Of a stretch of DNA of 64,000 nucleotides, positions 8,820 through 20,600 are shown one piece after another. A program made the position numbers and the translations under genes. The notes below the pieces were generated by a model that was given only the letters and a program-made list of their open reading frames with translations, was not told the DNA's origin and made no database searches. Each line of letters starts with the position of its first letter. Position 1 is the first letter of the stretch. Source of the DNA: an uncultured Eubacteriales bacterium. Its GTDB lineage: Bacteria > Bacillota > Clostridia > Peptostreptococcales > Anaerovoracaceae. The stretch is from contig CACYFZ010000003.1 of the NCBI GenBank assembly GCA_902773835.1, positions 1-64,000 on the forward strand. The letters are read 5' to 3'.

Positions 8820-10721
8820 ATGAGTATCGATGGAATAAGTATTATGAGTCTTAATTTTTTTGATCCGAAGGATAGATACTTTATTATTGATTCAGAAAAA
8901 CTGAATGAAGTTAAGCCTAGTCTTTATGGCTACTGTCTTGTGGATGGTGTGTTAATCGCAGAATACGAGGAGTTGCAAGGGAGAATGCCTGATGGGACCG
9001 GAGCATATGTACTAATTCAATGCAGTGATGACACCATTACTCTTACCCACGATTCTCTGGGAAGCTATGGCTTGTTCCTTTATGAGAATGAAAACAACTG
9101 GGTTCTTTCGAACAACTTCCAATATTTAGTGGATTATATAAAGCCACAGTGTATTTTGACGTTAAATAGAGATTATGCGGATGCGTTCCTTCTCGAATCC
9201 TTGTGTTCACATGTCTATGGTGAAACGATGATTAATCAAATCACATGGATTGACAGATCGGCCACTGTAACAATTGATATTAGTAATAAATCTTTATCTT
9301 CAGAGATAAATTTAAAACCTATAAAATTCATTCCCGTTGATAGTCCGGAAGGGCTCAATCGACTTGATCTGTGGTATGACAAATGGGTGTCAATAATCAA
9401 TAGATTAAACAATGAATGCCCGGGACAGCTGCGGATAACCTTGTCAGGCGGAAAGGATTCCAGAATGGTTATGTCTCTTTTCCTAAACCCATCAATTGAT
9501 TTATCTAAAATCTGGATTCATTCATCAACTGACGTCAAAGACCCGATTCTCAGAGAAGATTATTTAATCGCTTCAGAGATTGCAAAAGAATATGGCTTTA
9601 CTCTAAACGGCCACCCTAACTCTAGCGTGCAGGAGCGAAACTATTCATTGCGTGATTTGGTCAGCTACACTTCTTATCAATGCCTAGGGTTTCACAAACA
9701 GCTTAAGGTTTTTTCTGTAGTAGCGTCAAATCCTATTGTCATAAGCTTTGGCGGGAATATGGGTGAACTGATTCGTGGTTGGGGGAAGAACGGAAGCACT
9801 TCCGATATTATCCAAAGAATTAAAAAAAGAGTAGAGAATCAAGTTAACGGGGAAATGAAAGATTGTGTCAGTGGGGCGGTCTCTGTTATCCAACGAAGCA
9901 TTGATAGGATAAATACACTTTACGCTAAGGAAACAAGCGCTGATCTGGGAGCCCTGGGAAATCAACCGTTTTTTTTAGAAACTCGTTGGCGCAATCATTT
10001 TGGGCAACCGGGGAAAATTATCAGTCATATATATCTTTCTCCTCTTTTCGACCCGTTGCTAATGGAGATAAAAGAGGAAGGCGATAGCTATGATGATCCG
10101 AATCTCTTGGCGGCTATTATCTACACAAGATATGGTAATGATTTATCGGCATTTCCTATCGAAGGAAGCCGTCGGATTAGTGAGAAAACGATTGAATACG
10201 CCAAGGAAATAAATCGTAAGCATCCATATAAGGCACCAAAAGAGGTTTCTTATGAGCGTTTGCCTAATGCGCCACATTACTTTGACCCTCTTGGTGGGGA
10301 TAAGACTCTATGGAATATTCCTGTAAATCAGCCAAAAGTCAGGCCGGAGGAGTTTACTGAAATCTTCAACAGAGCTTTTCTGTCACCAACTGTTAAGAAA
10401 CTATTTTTATCAATTTACAAAGAATCTTTGTATGAAGGAGTTAAAAACAATATAGATTTCAACTCCAGGTATCCTTTTTCTACCTGCCATGCAGTCGTAG
10501 CTGTTGCGAAAGCCGTTTATGATGTATCATGTAGCGACTCAAACGAAGAGCTTTGTGATACTCCGGACTTTGTATTTAAGTGTGCGGAAGAAGTCTCGCA
10601 TGATGAATACATGAAGTACTTAAAAAAACAATTACGCCATTCGAAACTAATAAATATAAAAAATATGATGAAGAAGGTAGCAAAAAGAAGCATTAAAAAA
10701 TTTTTGAAGATAATAAAATAA
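8820..10721 (+). CDS. Asparagine synthetase-like (AsnB-type) PP-loop protein
   Basis: A 633-residue protein. The first ~190 residues look like a degenerate glutaminase (Ntn) half, with GTGAYVLIQ and LTHDSLGSYGLFLYE matching the family, but there is no catalytic Cys at position 2, so glutamine hydrolysis is not expected. The synthetase half has the ATP-pyrophosphatase loop ITLSGGKDSRMV near residue 208, then SFGGNMGELIRG. The C-terminus is very Lys-rich. An internal ATG at 8847 is a possible alternative start, and neither has a good ribosome site. The gene is clearly AT-richer than the flanking housekeeping genes, suggesting transfer. Likely job: ATP-dependent amide or ester formation on a surface glycan; not a housekeeping asparagine synthetase. 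Confidence 0.7.
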   Translation: MSIDGISIMSLNFFDPKDRYFIIDSEKLNEVKPSLYGYCLVDGVLIAEYEELQGRMPDGTGAYVLIQCSDDTITLTHDSLGSYGLFLYENENNWVLSNNFQYLVDYIKPQCILTLNRDYADAFLLESLCSHVYGETMINQITWIDRSATVTIDISNKSLSSEINLKPIKFIPVDSPEGLNRLDLWYDKWVSIINRLNNECPGQLRITLSGGKDSRMVMSLFLNPSIDLSKIWIHSSTDVKDPILREDYLIASEIAKEYGFTLNGHPNSSVQERNYSLRDLVSYTSYQCLGFHKQLKVFSVVASNPIVISFGGNMGELIRGWGKNGSTSDIIQRIKKRVENQVNGEMKDCVSGAVSVIQRSIDRINTLYAKETSADLGALGNQPFFLETRWRNHFGQPGKIISHIYLSPLFDPLLMEIKEEGDSYDDPNLLAAIIYTRYGNDLSAFPIEGSRRISEKTIEYAKEINRKHPYKAPKEVSYERLPNAPHYFDPLGGDKTLWNIPVNQPKVRPEEFTEIFNRAFLSPTVKKLFLSIYKESLYEGVKNNIDFNSRYPFSTCHAVVAVAKAVYDVSCSDSNEELCDTPDFVFKCAEEVSHDEYMKYLKKQLRHSKLINIKNMMKKVAKRSIKKFLKIIK

Positions 10722-10756
10722 GAGCTTGAAGGGCTATTGCTTTCAGAAGTTTTGCA

Positions 10757-12841
10757 CTAAAACCCAAAGAGTCGCCGAGTGAGTTTGTCAGCTTTAGAAA
10801 GGTCTCTTCCGTATTTATTTTTCATCACCGATAGAATCTGTTCTTTGGCATAAATCTGTTTCTCCAAGCCTTGAATACGTTTTTCCAAGCCGAAGGAATT
10901 GACATCCTGCACAGATGTTTTTTCTAATCGTCTTAGATTTTTTTTGGCTTGAATGTTATCCATATCCAGCAAACTTCCCATCTTAGCATTAGACATTTTC
11001 TTCCAAGGATCCTCAAGGCTGAGTGTTCTCGCAACAGCATCTATGAATACCTCATTGTAGTCATACCGAGACTGATACTCCAATGCTCTCTTGAATTTCT
11101 TGTAGTATCCCTGCCTATGATGTCGCCATTTTCCTCTGTCCCTCAGCCAACGATAGATTTGATTCATAACAACTACGCAATCTTGAGTGTATTTTGCACG
11201 GTTTGTAGATATAGAGTCCTTATTAATATGCCTCCTTACTGTCAGCAGGTCCTTGTGAATAGTGACTAGTCTTTTAGTACATGTCATGGCTGCGGTGACG
11301 AAGAATTCGTCGTTTACAATTCTGGTGTTTGAGAATCGCAGACCATTTTCTTCTATCATTTTACGCCGGAACAATTTGTTCCATGGGGCACCTACAAATG
11401 AGGTAAGAAACATTGGTATAGAAGATGGATTAAGAACTATATTCTCAGGCATTAGACCATGGTCGAAACCCTTATTGGTCTGAGTGGATTTATCCCATTC
11501 GTTGGTTTCCGTATAGCTGCATATAACGGTATCAGCATCCCATTTAACAGCAGCATCATACATCATTTCAAACATATTCGTCTCAAAGAGATCATCCGCA
11601 TCAAGGAAAAGCAGATAGTCTCCACGGGCTACATCAAGACCGGTATTTCTCGCAACACCTGCACCGGAATGCGCCTGTTCAATACATGTAATTCGGCCGT
11701 CCGTTTTCGAACGCTCTTCAATGGCTTTGAGGACATCCTCGTCCGCTCCGTCCAACACACAAATTATTTCTGACTCTTTTAAACTTTGATTACATACGGA
11801 ATCCAGCAGGCTCTCAATGAAATCTGCACATTTGTACATTGGAATAATAACCGATATTTTGGGCTTTGAATTAATTATCTGTCCGGTTTTAAGGAAGACT
11901 TCGAGCTCCGGGAAATCTCGGAATAGCAGTGGATGGTGATGTAATCTGTTTATGAATTTTCTAAACCTGTCAAAATATTTCTGCTGCTGTTCCTCGGGGA
12001 TATTATAGTCGCGAGTGGCAGAATAATAGTTTTTAAGCCTTGCTCTTATTTTCGCCTTCAAGTATAAAAACGCCCAGTTGTTTAATTGTTTTCCTTCCAG
12101 GAAATCAACTGATTCCTCAAGCGCTTTCAATTCCTCCATGGATCTTTCAATGGTATAAGCAAAAGTAGTGGAATTAGAGTGTTTTCTATAGTAATAAACC
12201 GCATCATTTACTATCGCAATGCTTTCGGTTTCATAGCAAACTTTTAGGAGAAAGGTAACGTCTTCGGAGTAATAAGTGCTTCCGTAACGCACGCTACTGT
12301 CATGAAACAGAGATGACTTATAGATTGCAGTTGAATGCTCATTTGTAAAGCGTGTATAGAGCGGGGCTCCTTCTTGAAACCTTGTGCGGATTCTTTCGTT
12401 GGTCTTTCTGCTCAGCTTATCTGATTGAGAGTCCGCGATTTCATCCGAGTTGTTTAATATGAGTCGGCGACCTTTAACTATATCTAACCCGGTGCTTTTG
12501 GCTTTCTTATAGAGCTTCTTGTAATAATCATTCGAGAGCCGGTCATCCGGGTCAACGAAACTCAGGTATTCACCTCGCGCAGCCTCAATGCCGGCATTGC
12601 GTGATGCACCGGCGCCCATATTCTTATCATTGCGGATGATACGTACTCGGTCATCTTCCGTGGCCCATTTTTCAACAATGTCCATGGAATTATCCGTTCC
12701 ACAGTCATCCACGAAAACAAACTCAAGCCCTGATAGTTTTTGCTTTTTAAGGCTTTCAATACAATCCCTGATCCAGGGCTCTACATTATATACAGGGAGG
12801 ATGACTGATATTTTTATTTCGTCCTTATAATCATTAATCAT
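10757..12841 (-). CDS. Glycosyltransferase with two tandem family 2 domains
   Basis: 694 residues with two GT-A domains. Domain 1 (about 8-240) has ISVILPVYNVEPWI, FVDDCGTDNS, GAGASRNAGIEAARGEYLSF and DPDD. Domain 2 (about 325-560) has ISVIIPMYKCADFI, CVLDGADEDV, GAGVARNTGLDVARGDYLLF and DADD. The last ~60 residues form a Lys/Glu-rich coiled coil (LEKRIQGLEKQIYAKEQ). No membrane segment is seen. Two catalytic domains suggest alternating sugar addition to a repeating polymer, as in teichoic-acid-like or capsule polymerases. The gene is convergent with the AsnB-like gene, 35 bases apart, and lies downstream of a related minus-strand transferase. No clear ribosome site precedes the ATG. Confidence 0.85.
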   Translation of the reverse strand: MINDYKDEIKISVILPVYNVEPWIRDCIESLKKQKLSGLEFVFVDDCGTDNSMDIVEKWATEDDRVRIIRNDKNMGAGASRNAGIEAARGEYLSFVDPDDRLSNDYYKKLYKKAKSTGLDIVKGRRLILNNSDEIADSQSDKLSRKTNERIRTRFQEGAPLYTRFTNEHSTAIYKSSLFHDSSVRYGSTYYSEDVTFLLKVCYETESIAIVNDAVYYYRKHSNSTTFAYTIERSMEELKALEESVDFLEGKQLNNWAFLYLKAKIRARLKNYYSATRDYNIPEEQQQKYFDRFRKFINRLHHHPLLFRDFPELEVFLKTGQIINSKPKISVIIPMYKCADFIESLLDSVCNQSLKESEIICVLDGADEDVLKAIEERSKTDGRITCIEQAHSGAGVARNTGLDVARGDYLLFLDADDLFETNMFEMMYDAAVKWDADTVICSYTETNEWDKSTQTNKGFDHGLMPENIVLNPSSIPMFLTSFVGAPWNKLFRRKMIEENGLRFSNTRIVNDEFFVTAAMTCTKRLVTIHKDLLTVRRHINKDSISTNRAKYTQDCVVVMNQIYRWLRDRGKWRHHRQGYYKKFKRALEYQSRYDYNEVFIDAVARTLSLEDPWKKMSNAKMGSLLDMDNIQAKKNLRRLEKTSVQDVNSFGLEKRIQGLEKQIYAKEQILSVMKNKYGRDLSKADKLTRRLFGF

Positions 12842-12919
12842 ATATTTTCAGTGCTTTCTTATAAACGTTTATGCTCTTCCAAATATTGCATTTTAGACAA
12901 GGAATACCTTTGTAGTTCT

Positions 12920-14206
12920 TTAGATAGTCCTTGTCATTATCCTTCGCAAAACCGCAGAAAAACCTTTGGGAAGGGCGTGCATGAGAACTCTGAATCTGTC
13001 ATACGTAGATAGGCGGGGAAGTCGCTCTTTGCAGAATCGAATCCATGACTTACGAATGTCTTTATTATTACCAGCTTTATGAAAGGAGTACCAGGAGCGG
13101 CGCATGGCTGTGGCATACCCGCGGTAATAATCCGTGTCCTTTAGTCTTGGGTGTCGTACAAGGAAGTCGGTCCAGCATTCCATACCATCTGTGAATAGAA
13201 CTTCACCATTACGAATACTGTAAGGGATTAAATGCTTGTAGTTCAGATAAACATCCAGCTCAGGAAATCTGGACTTTAGTAGTCCCGAGCCTCCTATGGA
13301 TTCAATCATCTGACTGAATCGTTGATAGTATTCTTCATAAGTCTGTGAGGAAACAAACTCATCTTTGGATGCATAACAAAAGCTTGAATGATAACCTTTA
13401 AGACGGACACCTATGTAGCTAATATGGTGCTCAGACGGGAAGTCTTCCTTTGTCTTAAGATATGAAAGGGTCTCCTCCATTGAAAGCAATTGGGCCATAG
13501 CTCTTCTTATAGTATAGTTGCTGGTTGCGGCACCTTCTCGTTTGCGGTAATAGTAGATTGACCCTTCCTGAAATGCGATATTGGTGGTGTTGTAACAAAC
13601 CTTCAGTAAAAAGGTCACGTCCTGGGATACACATGAAGAACCGTAGCGGACGTTTTCATCCTCAAAGAGGGATGCTTTAAATATTGCTGACTGGTGCTCG
13701 TGGGTAAAACCGTTATACAAAGGCATATTATTATTGAGTAACCGCATGATTCTACTGTTGAGCGCGCTTTCAGCCTTTGCAGTAGTTACACGAGAGATGT
13801 CGTCTCCGTCCTCAAAGGAGATTCTCACACCTTTTATGATATCGCAACCTGTTTCCACGGCCTTGGCATAGAGCAGCTCGTAGAAATCCGCACTTATCAG
13901 ATCATCGGGGTCAATAAAAGAATAGTATTCTCCGCCGGCTGCATCGATGCCTGCATTTCTAGACGGTCCCGAGCCCATGTTTTGAGGATTACGTATGATC
14001 CGTACACGCTCATCTTCATCAGCCCAAGCCTCAACTTTTCGCATAGAATTATCTGTGCTGCAATCGTCAATAAAAATAAACTCCAATCCGGTGAGCTTTT
14101 GCTTATTTAAACTGCTTATACAATCATCGATCCAAGGCTCCACGTTATAGACAGGAAGTATTACAGATATTGTGACATTTTGAAAGGTTGATTCTTTGCT
14201 TATCAT
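12920..14206 (-). CDS. Family 2 glycosyltransferase
   Basis: 428 residues. The N-terminal GT-A domain has ISVILPVYNVEPWIDD, FIDDCSTDNSM, GSGPSRNAGIDAAGGEYYSF and DPDD, and is close in sequence to domain 1 of the protein at 10757-12841, so the two genes probably arose by duplication. The C-terminal ~180 residues (many Tyr, Phe, Arg) are unlike the second domain of the neighbour and may be an acceptor-binding region. It is the first gene of the minus-strand pair, with a 78-base gap to the next. Predicted to add a sugar to the same surface polymer; donor and acceptor unknown. Confidence 0.85.
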   Translation of the reverse strand: MISKESTFQNVTISVILPVYNVEPWIDDCISSLNKQKLTGLEFIFIDDCSTDNSMRKVEAWADEDERVRIIRNPQNMGSGPSRNAGIDAAGGEYYSFIDPDDLISADFYELLYAKAVETGCDIIKGVRISFEDGDDISRVTTAKAESALNSRIMRLLNNNMPLYNGFTHEHQSAIFKASLFEDENVRYGSSCVSQDVTFLLKVCYNTTNIAFQEGSIYYYRKREGAATSNYTIRRAMAQLLSMEETLSYLKTKEDFPSEHHISYIGVRLKGYHSSFCYASKDEFVSSQTYEEYYQRFSQMIESIGGSGLLKSRFPELDVYLNYKHLIPYSIRNGEVLFTDGMECWTDFLVRHPRLKDTDYYRGYATAMRRSWYSFHKAGNNKDIRKSWIRFCKERLPRLSTYDRFRVLMHALPKGFSAVLRRIMTRTI

Positions 14207-14620
14207 TTCAGATTCTTATCCCACCATCATCTGATTTCCTTGAGGAACATATGCGAACAGGCGTCTGCACGTTACTTCCGGATCAACATCTCTAGCGTCA
14301 TTAAGGTGCAGCATTTTTCTTTCCATAGAACTACGGCTTTCGTGTCGTGCTATCTTGATCGGCTTTTAATAGCAAGGTTTAATCCGACAAGTGCTATGCC
14401 GCCAACGATTTTGAATAAGTATAGCATGAAAGGCGGTTCTTTTTAATTGGAAAAACAAGCATAACAATCGTTAAGGATACTGTCCTTTTTGCTGTACAAT
14501 CCTGGCATTTGGTGCTAGAATTCAATATGAGTAACTATGTCTAAGGCGCTTCGTGCGCCCTAAAACAAAAACGCAGGTTAAACGTTAATCAAAATCCTTG
14601 AAAAAGGTAAGGGAAATGCG
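14207..14620. other. Intergenic region between divergent glycosyltransferase and giant surface-protein genes
   Basis: It must hold promoters for both directions. A possible plus-strand -10 (TACAAT, 14495-14500) has only a weak -35 (TTAAGG, 14471-14476, 18-base spacer). A small GGCGC/GCGCC hairpin (14545-14549 and 14555-14559) lies in the presumed leader. On the minus strand, 14350-14427 encodes 25 residues (MLYLFKIVGGIALVGLNLAI then KSRSR) that look like the last membrane helix of a lost transporter. A plus-strand frame at 14240-14446 overlaps it and has no protein-like character. Otherwise I see nothing coding. Confidence 0.4.
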
Positions 14621-17600
14621 ATGAAAGATTACAGCAAAGCAGAGACAAAGGTTGTCGCTTCGGACGCTAATCGCGTTCGTACAGAGGCTAAAGGCTATAC
14701 GCCTGCCAGGGGCAAAGCCTACGGCGCCTCGGAGACCGGAAGCTCCGCTAAGCTGGGCGGCTGCGGATCGTCCGGCAACAAGAGTAGACATCACAGACAC
14801 GGTAGCGTATTCGGTACCGCTCTTGTCGTGCTGCTCACTTTCATCATGGTATTCGCATCACTCCTCGGCGCCTTCGCCGACGACCTGGTAAACACCGTGC
14901 CGAATGAAGAGGCAAGCGGTGATTTTTATTCGGGAACTATCAACACAGGATTCGCACCTAACGGATATACTCCTCCGTCCACCACGTATGGCCCCGGCTA
15001 TGGCCCTTATAACGTAGACGGTGTGTATCAGTCCCAGAGCACGGCATCTGCTACCAGCTTCGCAGCCGGTCTTCCGCTGGGAACAATTTTTATCGACCAG
15101 AGCAAGATCAGCGACACCGGTGGAGTTACAGAAGTTGTGTCTAAGGACACAGCCATTATTGCGGGCCTGACATTAAATTCAGGTCAACCAAACCAGATGG
15201 GCTATGACGGCACAAAGCCGGGAGCCATCAAGATGGTTCCGGGAAAGATCAATGAATTAAACGGTGATCTCTTCAAGGTGACCTTCCCCGACGCAGCGAT
15301 TCTGCCTAACGGAGAAAGAGCAGACCTGGTCATCACCTATTCAAATGCCAAGATTGTCATCGACCAGAGATATCTGGCCGCGCCTCCAGATGAACAATAC
15401 TATCACGGCGCTGTATATCTCGCTAGAGGAAATGCCTTCAACCGCGGCGGCACAGACGCAACAGACTTTTCAACAGTCAGCTATAAAACTGCTGCCGAAA
15501 ATTTGGTTCTCAATTACATACAAAATAACTATGGTACTGCCAAGACCTTCAAAAACACATCTTCAAAAGTTCCCTCGGTGGGAACTTCGCTGGATGCCAC
15601 CTACCAGATCGTGAACAAGGATGGCACTCCTGCGGCGGGAACATTTGTCTATGCGATCTCCGGCATCAATCTGGATAGAGACCCGGATATGGGTGGTGCG
15701 ATCGGCAGCGGCAATAATGTTAACAAGCCTCTTTGGTATTCATATGAAGACAGTTTTAGTGGCGAGAATGGAAAAGACTACAGCTTCTTCTCGGAAGCCA
15801 TGGAGATTCTCGGTGGCCAAGAATCGGAATATGTATATGTAAGACCGAACACGAATCAAGAAGACAATCCGGATGCCAGGATTACGCCACCAAAAGGGCA
15901 ATACTTCTGGCCGAATGTTTCTAAGACGGATGAGGGTAATATTAAGTTCATATCAAACGGATTGAACAGCCCGAGCCTGGGAGGACACGATGCCAGTTAT
16001 AGTGCAGGTTTCGTAACCCTTGCAGATGCTGCGAAAGGTTTCAAAGTAACCGCAACTGGACATGGTTCGCAAGCGCAGAGCATGAACTCCCTGGTATTCA
16101 ACAGTAAGCAGATTTGGTACCGCTATGTCTCGGGTTCCGGCAAGCATGGCCGCATCGAGACCACCAGCGAAGGTAACTGGGGCGGAAAGCTTAATGATGG
16201 CGGCACGGTTCTAGACGGTGGCGAAAACCCACATGCTGAAGGCGCTACGGGAGATGAAAAGCCGAACACTTACGTCATTGCCGAGGGCAAGACCGTTACC
16301 TACACCATGACGCCGGACATCGGATATAAGCTCAAGAAGCTCACCGTCAACGGCGAGGAAGTCGAGTACGACGGAGATGCCGTGAGCAAGATGAAGAAGG
16401 GCGACACGGTTACGGTAACCACCGCTGCCGGCCATGCCGGAGTTCTGAAATATGAAGAAGACGGCACATATACATTCAAATTCGTATATGCCGAACATGA
16501 TGAAGAGATTTTCGTCGAGTGGGAACCTACCACGGCAGACGTTTTGGTTGCCAAGAGATGGCAGGACGAGGATGACAAGGACGGCTTGCGTGCTGCAGCC
16601 ACAATGCCAAACGTAAAGCTCCAGTACTCCACCAACCGCGGAAGGACCTGGACGGATGTTACGGATAAAGTAGGCAACTACAATATTGCAGATTTTGCTG
16701 ACCCTGTAACACAGCAGACGGTTCCTGACGGCAACTTCCTTGACGGCAGCTACGACATCAACAATGACCAAACAGGCAGGCATCCTTACACCTGGGAGTA
16801 TCTGCCGGTTTATACATACGACTCCAACGGGATCGCCGATTCGGCCATACTGTACCGCATCGTGGAGCTACCTGACCCGGGCATTGCCGACTACTTGAAA
16901 GCACAGTATTTCGACGACCAGTCATTCGACCTTACGTCGCCGAAGACGAAGACCAAGGACGGCTGGCTCGTATTTGATAACACCACAGGGACAGAGTACG
17001 TGCAGAAGGGTGACGGTCTCTACTATGAGGTTACTGACGGACTTCCGGCAGCAGACCCGGCAGATCCGCAGCCTAAGGCGAGTGATCTGACACCTCACTC
17101 TTCCGATGAGTACTGGACGGTGGACAAAGGTACTCCGTACCAGGCTGTTGAAGTGAAGAACGAACACACTCCGCGCGAGGTCTATATCGACCTGACCAAA
17201 TTCTGGAATGATGCGACGATCTATGGCGTTGAAGCAACAGACGGCAACGACTATGCTCGCAGGAAACTGACATTTGTACTCCATGGAGAAACGGCGGACA
17301 GGCCGGTTGATTTGAATGGAGACGATGAAGGAGACGACCGCGAAATCATCATCGAGGTCAACGAGTCCGACGACAAAGCAGATGTCACGGGCGATAAGAC
17401 CATCGACGGATATACCATATATAAAGACAGTTCAGGAACCGAGTATGCCCTTGTAAATGATGATTCCACTCATGAGGATGGCTACTATCCGGTTTCGGGC
17501 GAGACCATTGATTATGAAAGCGGTCCGGCAACGCCTTCGGGTCATATGACGCCTGTTCCGAAGGGTGACGGCACCTATAAGATCGACGACAATAATTTCG

Positions 17601-20600
17601 GTGCACTGATTGAGCACTTGTCAACCCACGAGGGCGGCAAGCCGATTACCTATACCATCACAGAGAAGATAGGCGGTATAGCGGCCAACGACAACGAGCT
17701 TCCTTGGACCACAACAGGCGGAACTCTGAATCCGGTAAAGAACAGCAAGGAAGAAATCATTGGCTACACCACACAGTTCACGAACACGCCGGTCATCGAC
17801 AAGGATGTTAAATCATTGCCGCTTACAATAGAGAAGCACGACAAGCTCACAGGTGCGGTGCTGGAAGACGCCACCTTCACGGTATATACCAATACGGCCA
17901 CCAAGGAAAAGGCTGCCGAATACCAGCTTGAAAAGATCGACGGTAAACAGGTATATACCAATCAGATCACCAAGTATATAAAGAAGGACGATAATAAGTA
18001 CTACGAAGTAAATGAGAGTGGTGTTGTGGCTACAGCACCTGCGGATCCTCAGCCGGATGTACGTTCCCTGAAGGATTCCTATACAGGCAGCGTGGAAGAT
18101 AATGAAGTTACAACGGATGCGGCCGGCCAGGCAACGATAACCTTTAAGGCGCCGGGCACCTATTACGTGATGGAGACCGAGGCACCTGCCGGCTACAACG
18201 TGGACCCTACTACATATACCTTTGTAGTTGATGAGAAACTCAATTCTATAAGACTACAATCAGCTGACGTCAATCATGAAACCAAGTGGTGGAAGAAGCT
18301 CTACGACCTGCTCTTCGGCGACGGCACTACTGAGGAAGAAAACTGGGAGCCGACGCCAGACAAAGATGGCGGGACCCTTACCGTAGACGACGATCCGATT
18401 CGTGCCAACATCCTTATTAATAAGGTTTGGGACGACAAAAACGATCAGGACGGCTTGCGCAACTACGCCGTTGAGTTCCCTAAGGTCAAGATCCAGAAGA
18501 CCACTGATCCTGCAGATGAAGACTCATGGGTCGATGTGAACTCAGATGTCATCCCTGCGCCGGACAAGACCATTCCGGACCATAATGCTCCGCTCATCGT
18601 GGACCAGGATAACTACTATACATGGGACAACCTGCCTGCCTACGAGGATGGCAAGTTGCTGACTTATCGTGTAATTGAATTGGGCGGTAAACTGAAGGAC
18701 AATGCCACATTCCTTCCTGATGGCGATCATCCGGAAGAGACGGCTTATTCCTGGGTTGCCAAGACCGCGACCAGTGATGAGGAAGAATTCAACATCGCCA
18801 ACATCACCGACCCGGATAACCCGACGCCTCGGAACCGTACGGTTACTGTTACCAATAAACATATACCGGAGAAGATCAAGCTCAGCGTGAGCAAAGACTG
18901 GGCCGACGACGATGACGATACAAGCGATCGCCGGGCTGCAAATATCACTCTCTACAAGACGGTGAATGGCGCAGAATCTGTTGTGGAGATTCTGGATGGT
19001 GCAGTTCCGCTTTACGACGAGACCGAATTCTACACTTGGGAAGGTCTCCCGGCATATGAAGACGGATATCCTGTAACCTACCGGGTAGAAGAGTCTCCGG
19101 TAGAGCATTACGCTACCACATATAAGAAGGTATATACGGATACAAGCGGTACATCTGTCAATACAGATGGCGACAGCATTGATTCTTCCGATGTCGAGCG
19201 CACATGGGATGAGGACACTCGTGATGAGACCACGGAAGGAACCATCAACATCCGTAACGCGAACCTTCAGGAGCTGAAGGTCGCTAAGATGTGGGTAAAG
19301 GGCTCCAATGCCAATATTACCTACAAGCTTTATCGTACCACCAGCACGGATCCTGACGTCATCGACTGGGATGAGACCTGGACAGGATGGACGCCTGACA
19401 GCAACTGGGAAGCGGTAGAGACGACCGTTGCCTTTACGGCCAACCTCTTTGCTACCAGTGATACGGGCGATCGCAAAGAGAAGTCCGTACCGAGCCTGCC
19501 TAAGGCAGATGCTAATGGTAACCCATACACATACCGTGTATGGGAGGATGCAGATGCAACACGCTATGAAGCGAACCAGATCTCCAATACGGAGGTGGTC
19601 AACACCAACCTCCATGCCGAGGACGGTGTTGCTAACGTGAACGTGGTCAAGGAACTTCAGGGTCGCCCGTGGAACGACAACGATAAGTTCTACTTTAAGA
19701 TCGAACCTTACGAGGACGACGGCACTATTTACCACAATCAAGGTGCTTACGGTACCGATGCAGAAGGCAATCCGATTACCGATCCTGCCAACGTTCCTAT
19801 GCCTGCCGCAGGAAATGAAATCCAGGAGACAGATAAGAACAAGGTTCAGGTCGGTGCCATCGGTCGCAACGTGGGATTCGATTCCATCGAATTCACCACA
19901 GCTCAGGTCGATAAGGACCAGACAGCTGAGTACTACTATAAGGTCTACGAGGTCTATGATGCTTCAGGCACAAGCCTTGATGATGCCACCAACCACACCG
20001 GCAAGAAGAACGGAATCACCTACGCCGGCGAAGTGGATAGCGGTATCTTCAGTGGAAGCACTTTCAAGCCAACCGAACATACTCTGAGGATAGTAGTATC
20101 CAGCGACAGCAACGGTAAGATCACCACGGATATATACTGGGATGGCGCAACATCACATTCCGCTGTTCCGGTATACACAAATAACTACGATGCATCCGCA
20201 GAAGTTCACGCTCATATTATCAAGGACGTTATGGGACGTGAGATTACGGGTGACGATGAGTTTAACTTTACTATTACCAATATAGCAGGCGCACCGATGC
20301 GCGCCACAGCGGACGCGGAAGCAGACACATCGACTCAGCAACACGATGCCGGCAAGATTGACCCTAACGACGGAACCAAAGTAACGCCTGCTTCCAACAA
20401 TTACGATCCTGTGGACGGTAATGGCGGTAATTATCGTGCCATCGAGACAATGTCAACTAACTGGATCAAAGTAGGTGATCTGGCTAACAAAACTTCTGAT
20501 GATAAGGCAACTGATACTTTCATCTATCAGATTACTGAGAATGCGCCGAATGCCGGCACAAAGCCAAGTAAGGCCGACGATGATGACCTCACATTCGACG

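Noticed and set aside
18542..19741. A 399-residue open frame on the minus strand inside the giant gene, with others at 21398-22045 and 22484-22996
   Set aside because: They lie antisense to clearly coding repeat modules, show no domain-like features or ribosome sites, and arise from the codon bias of the sense strand.
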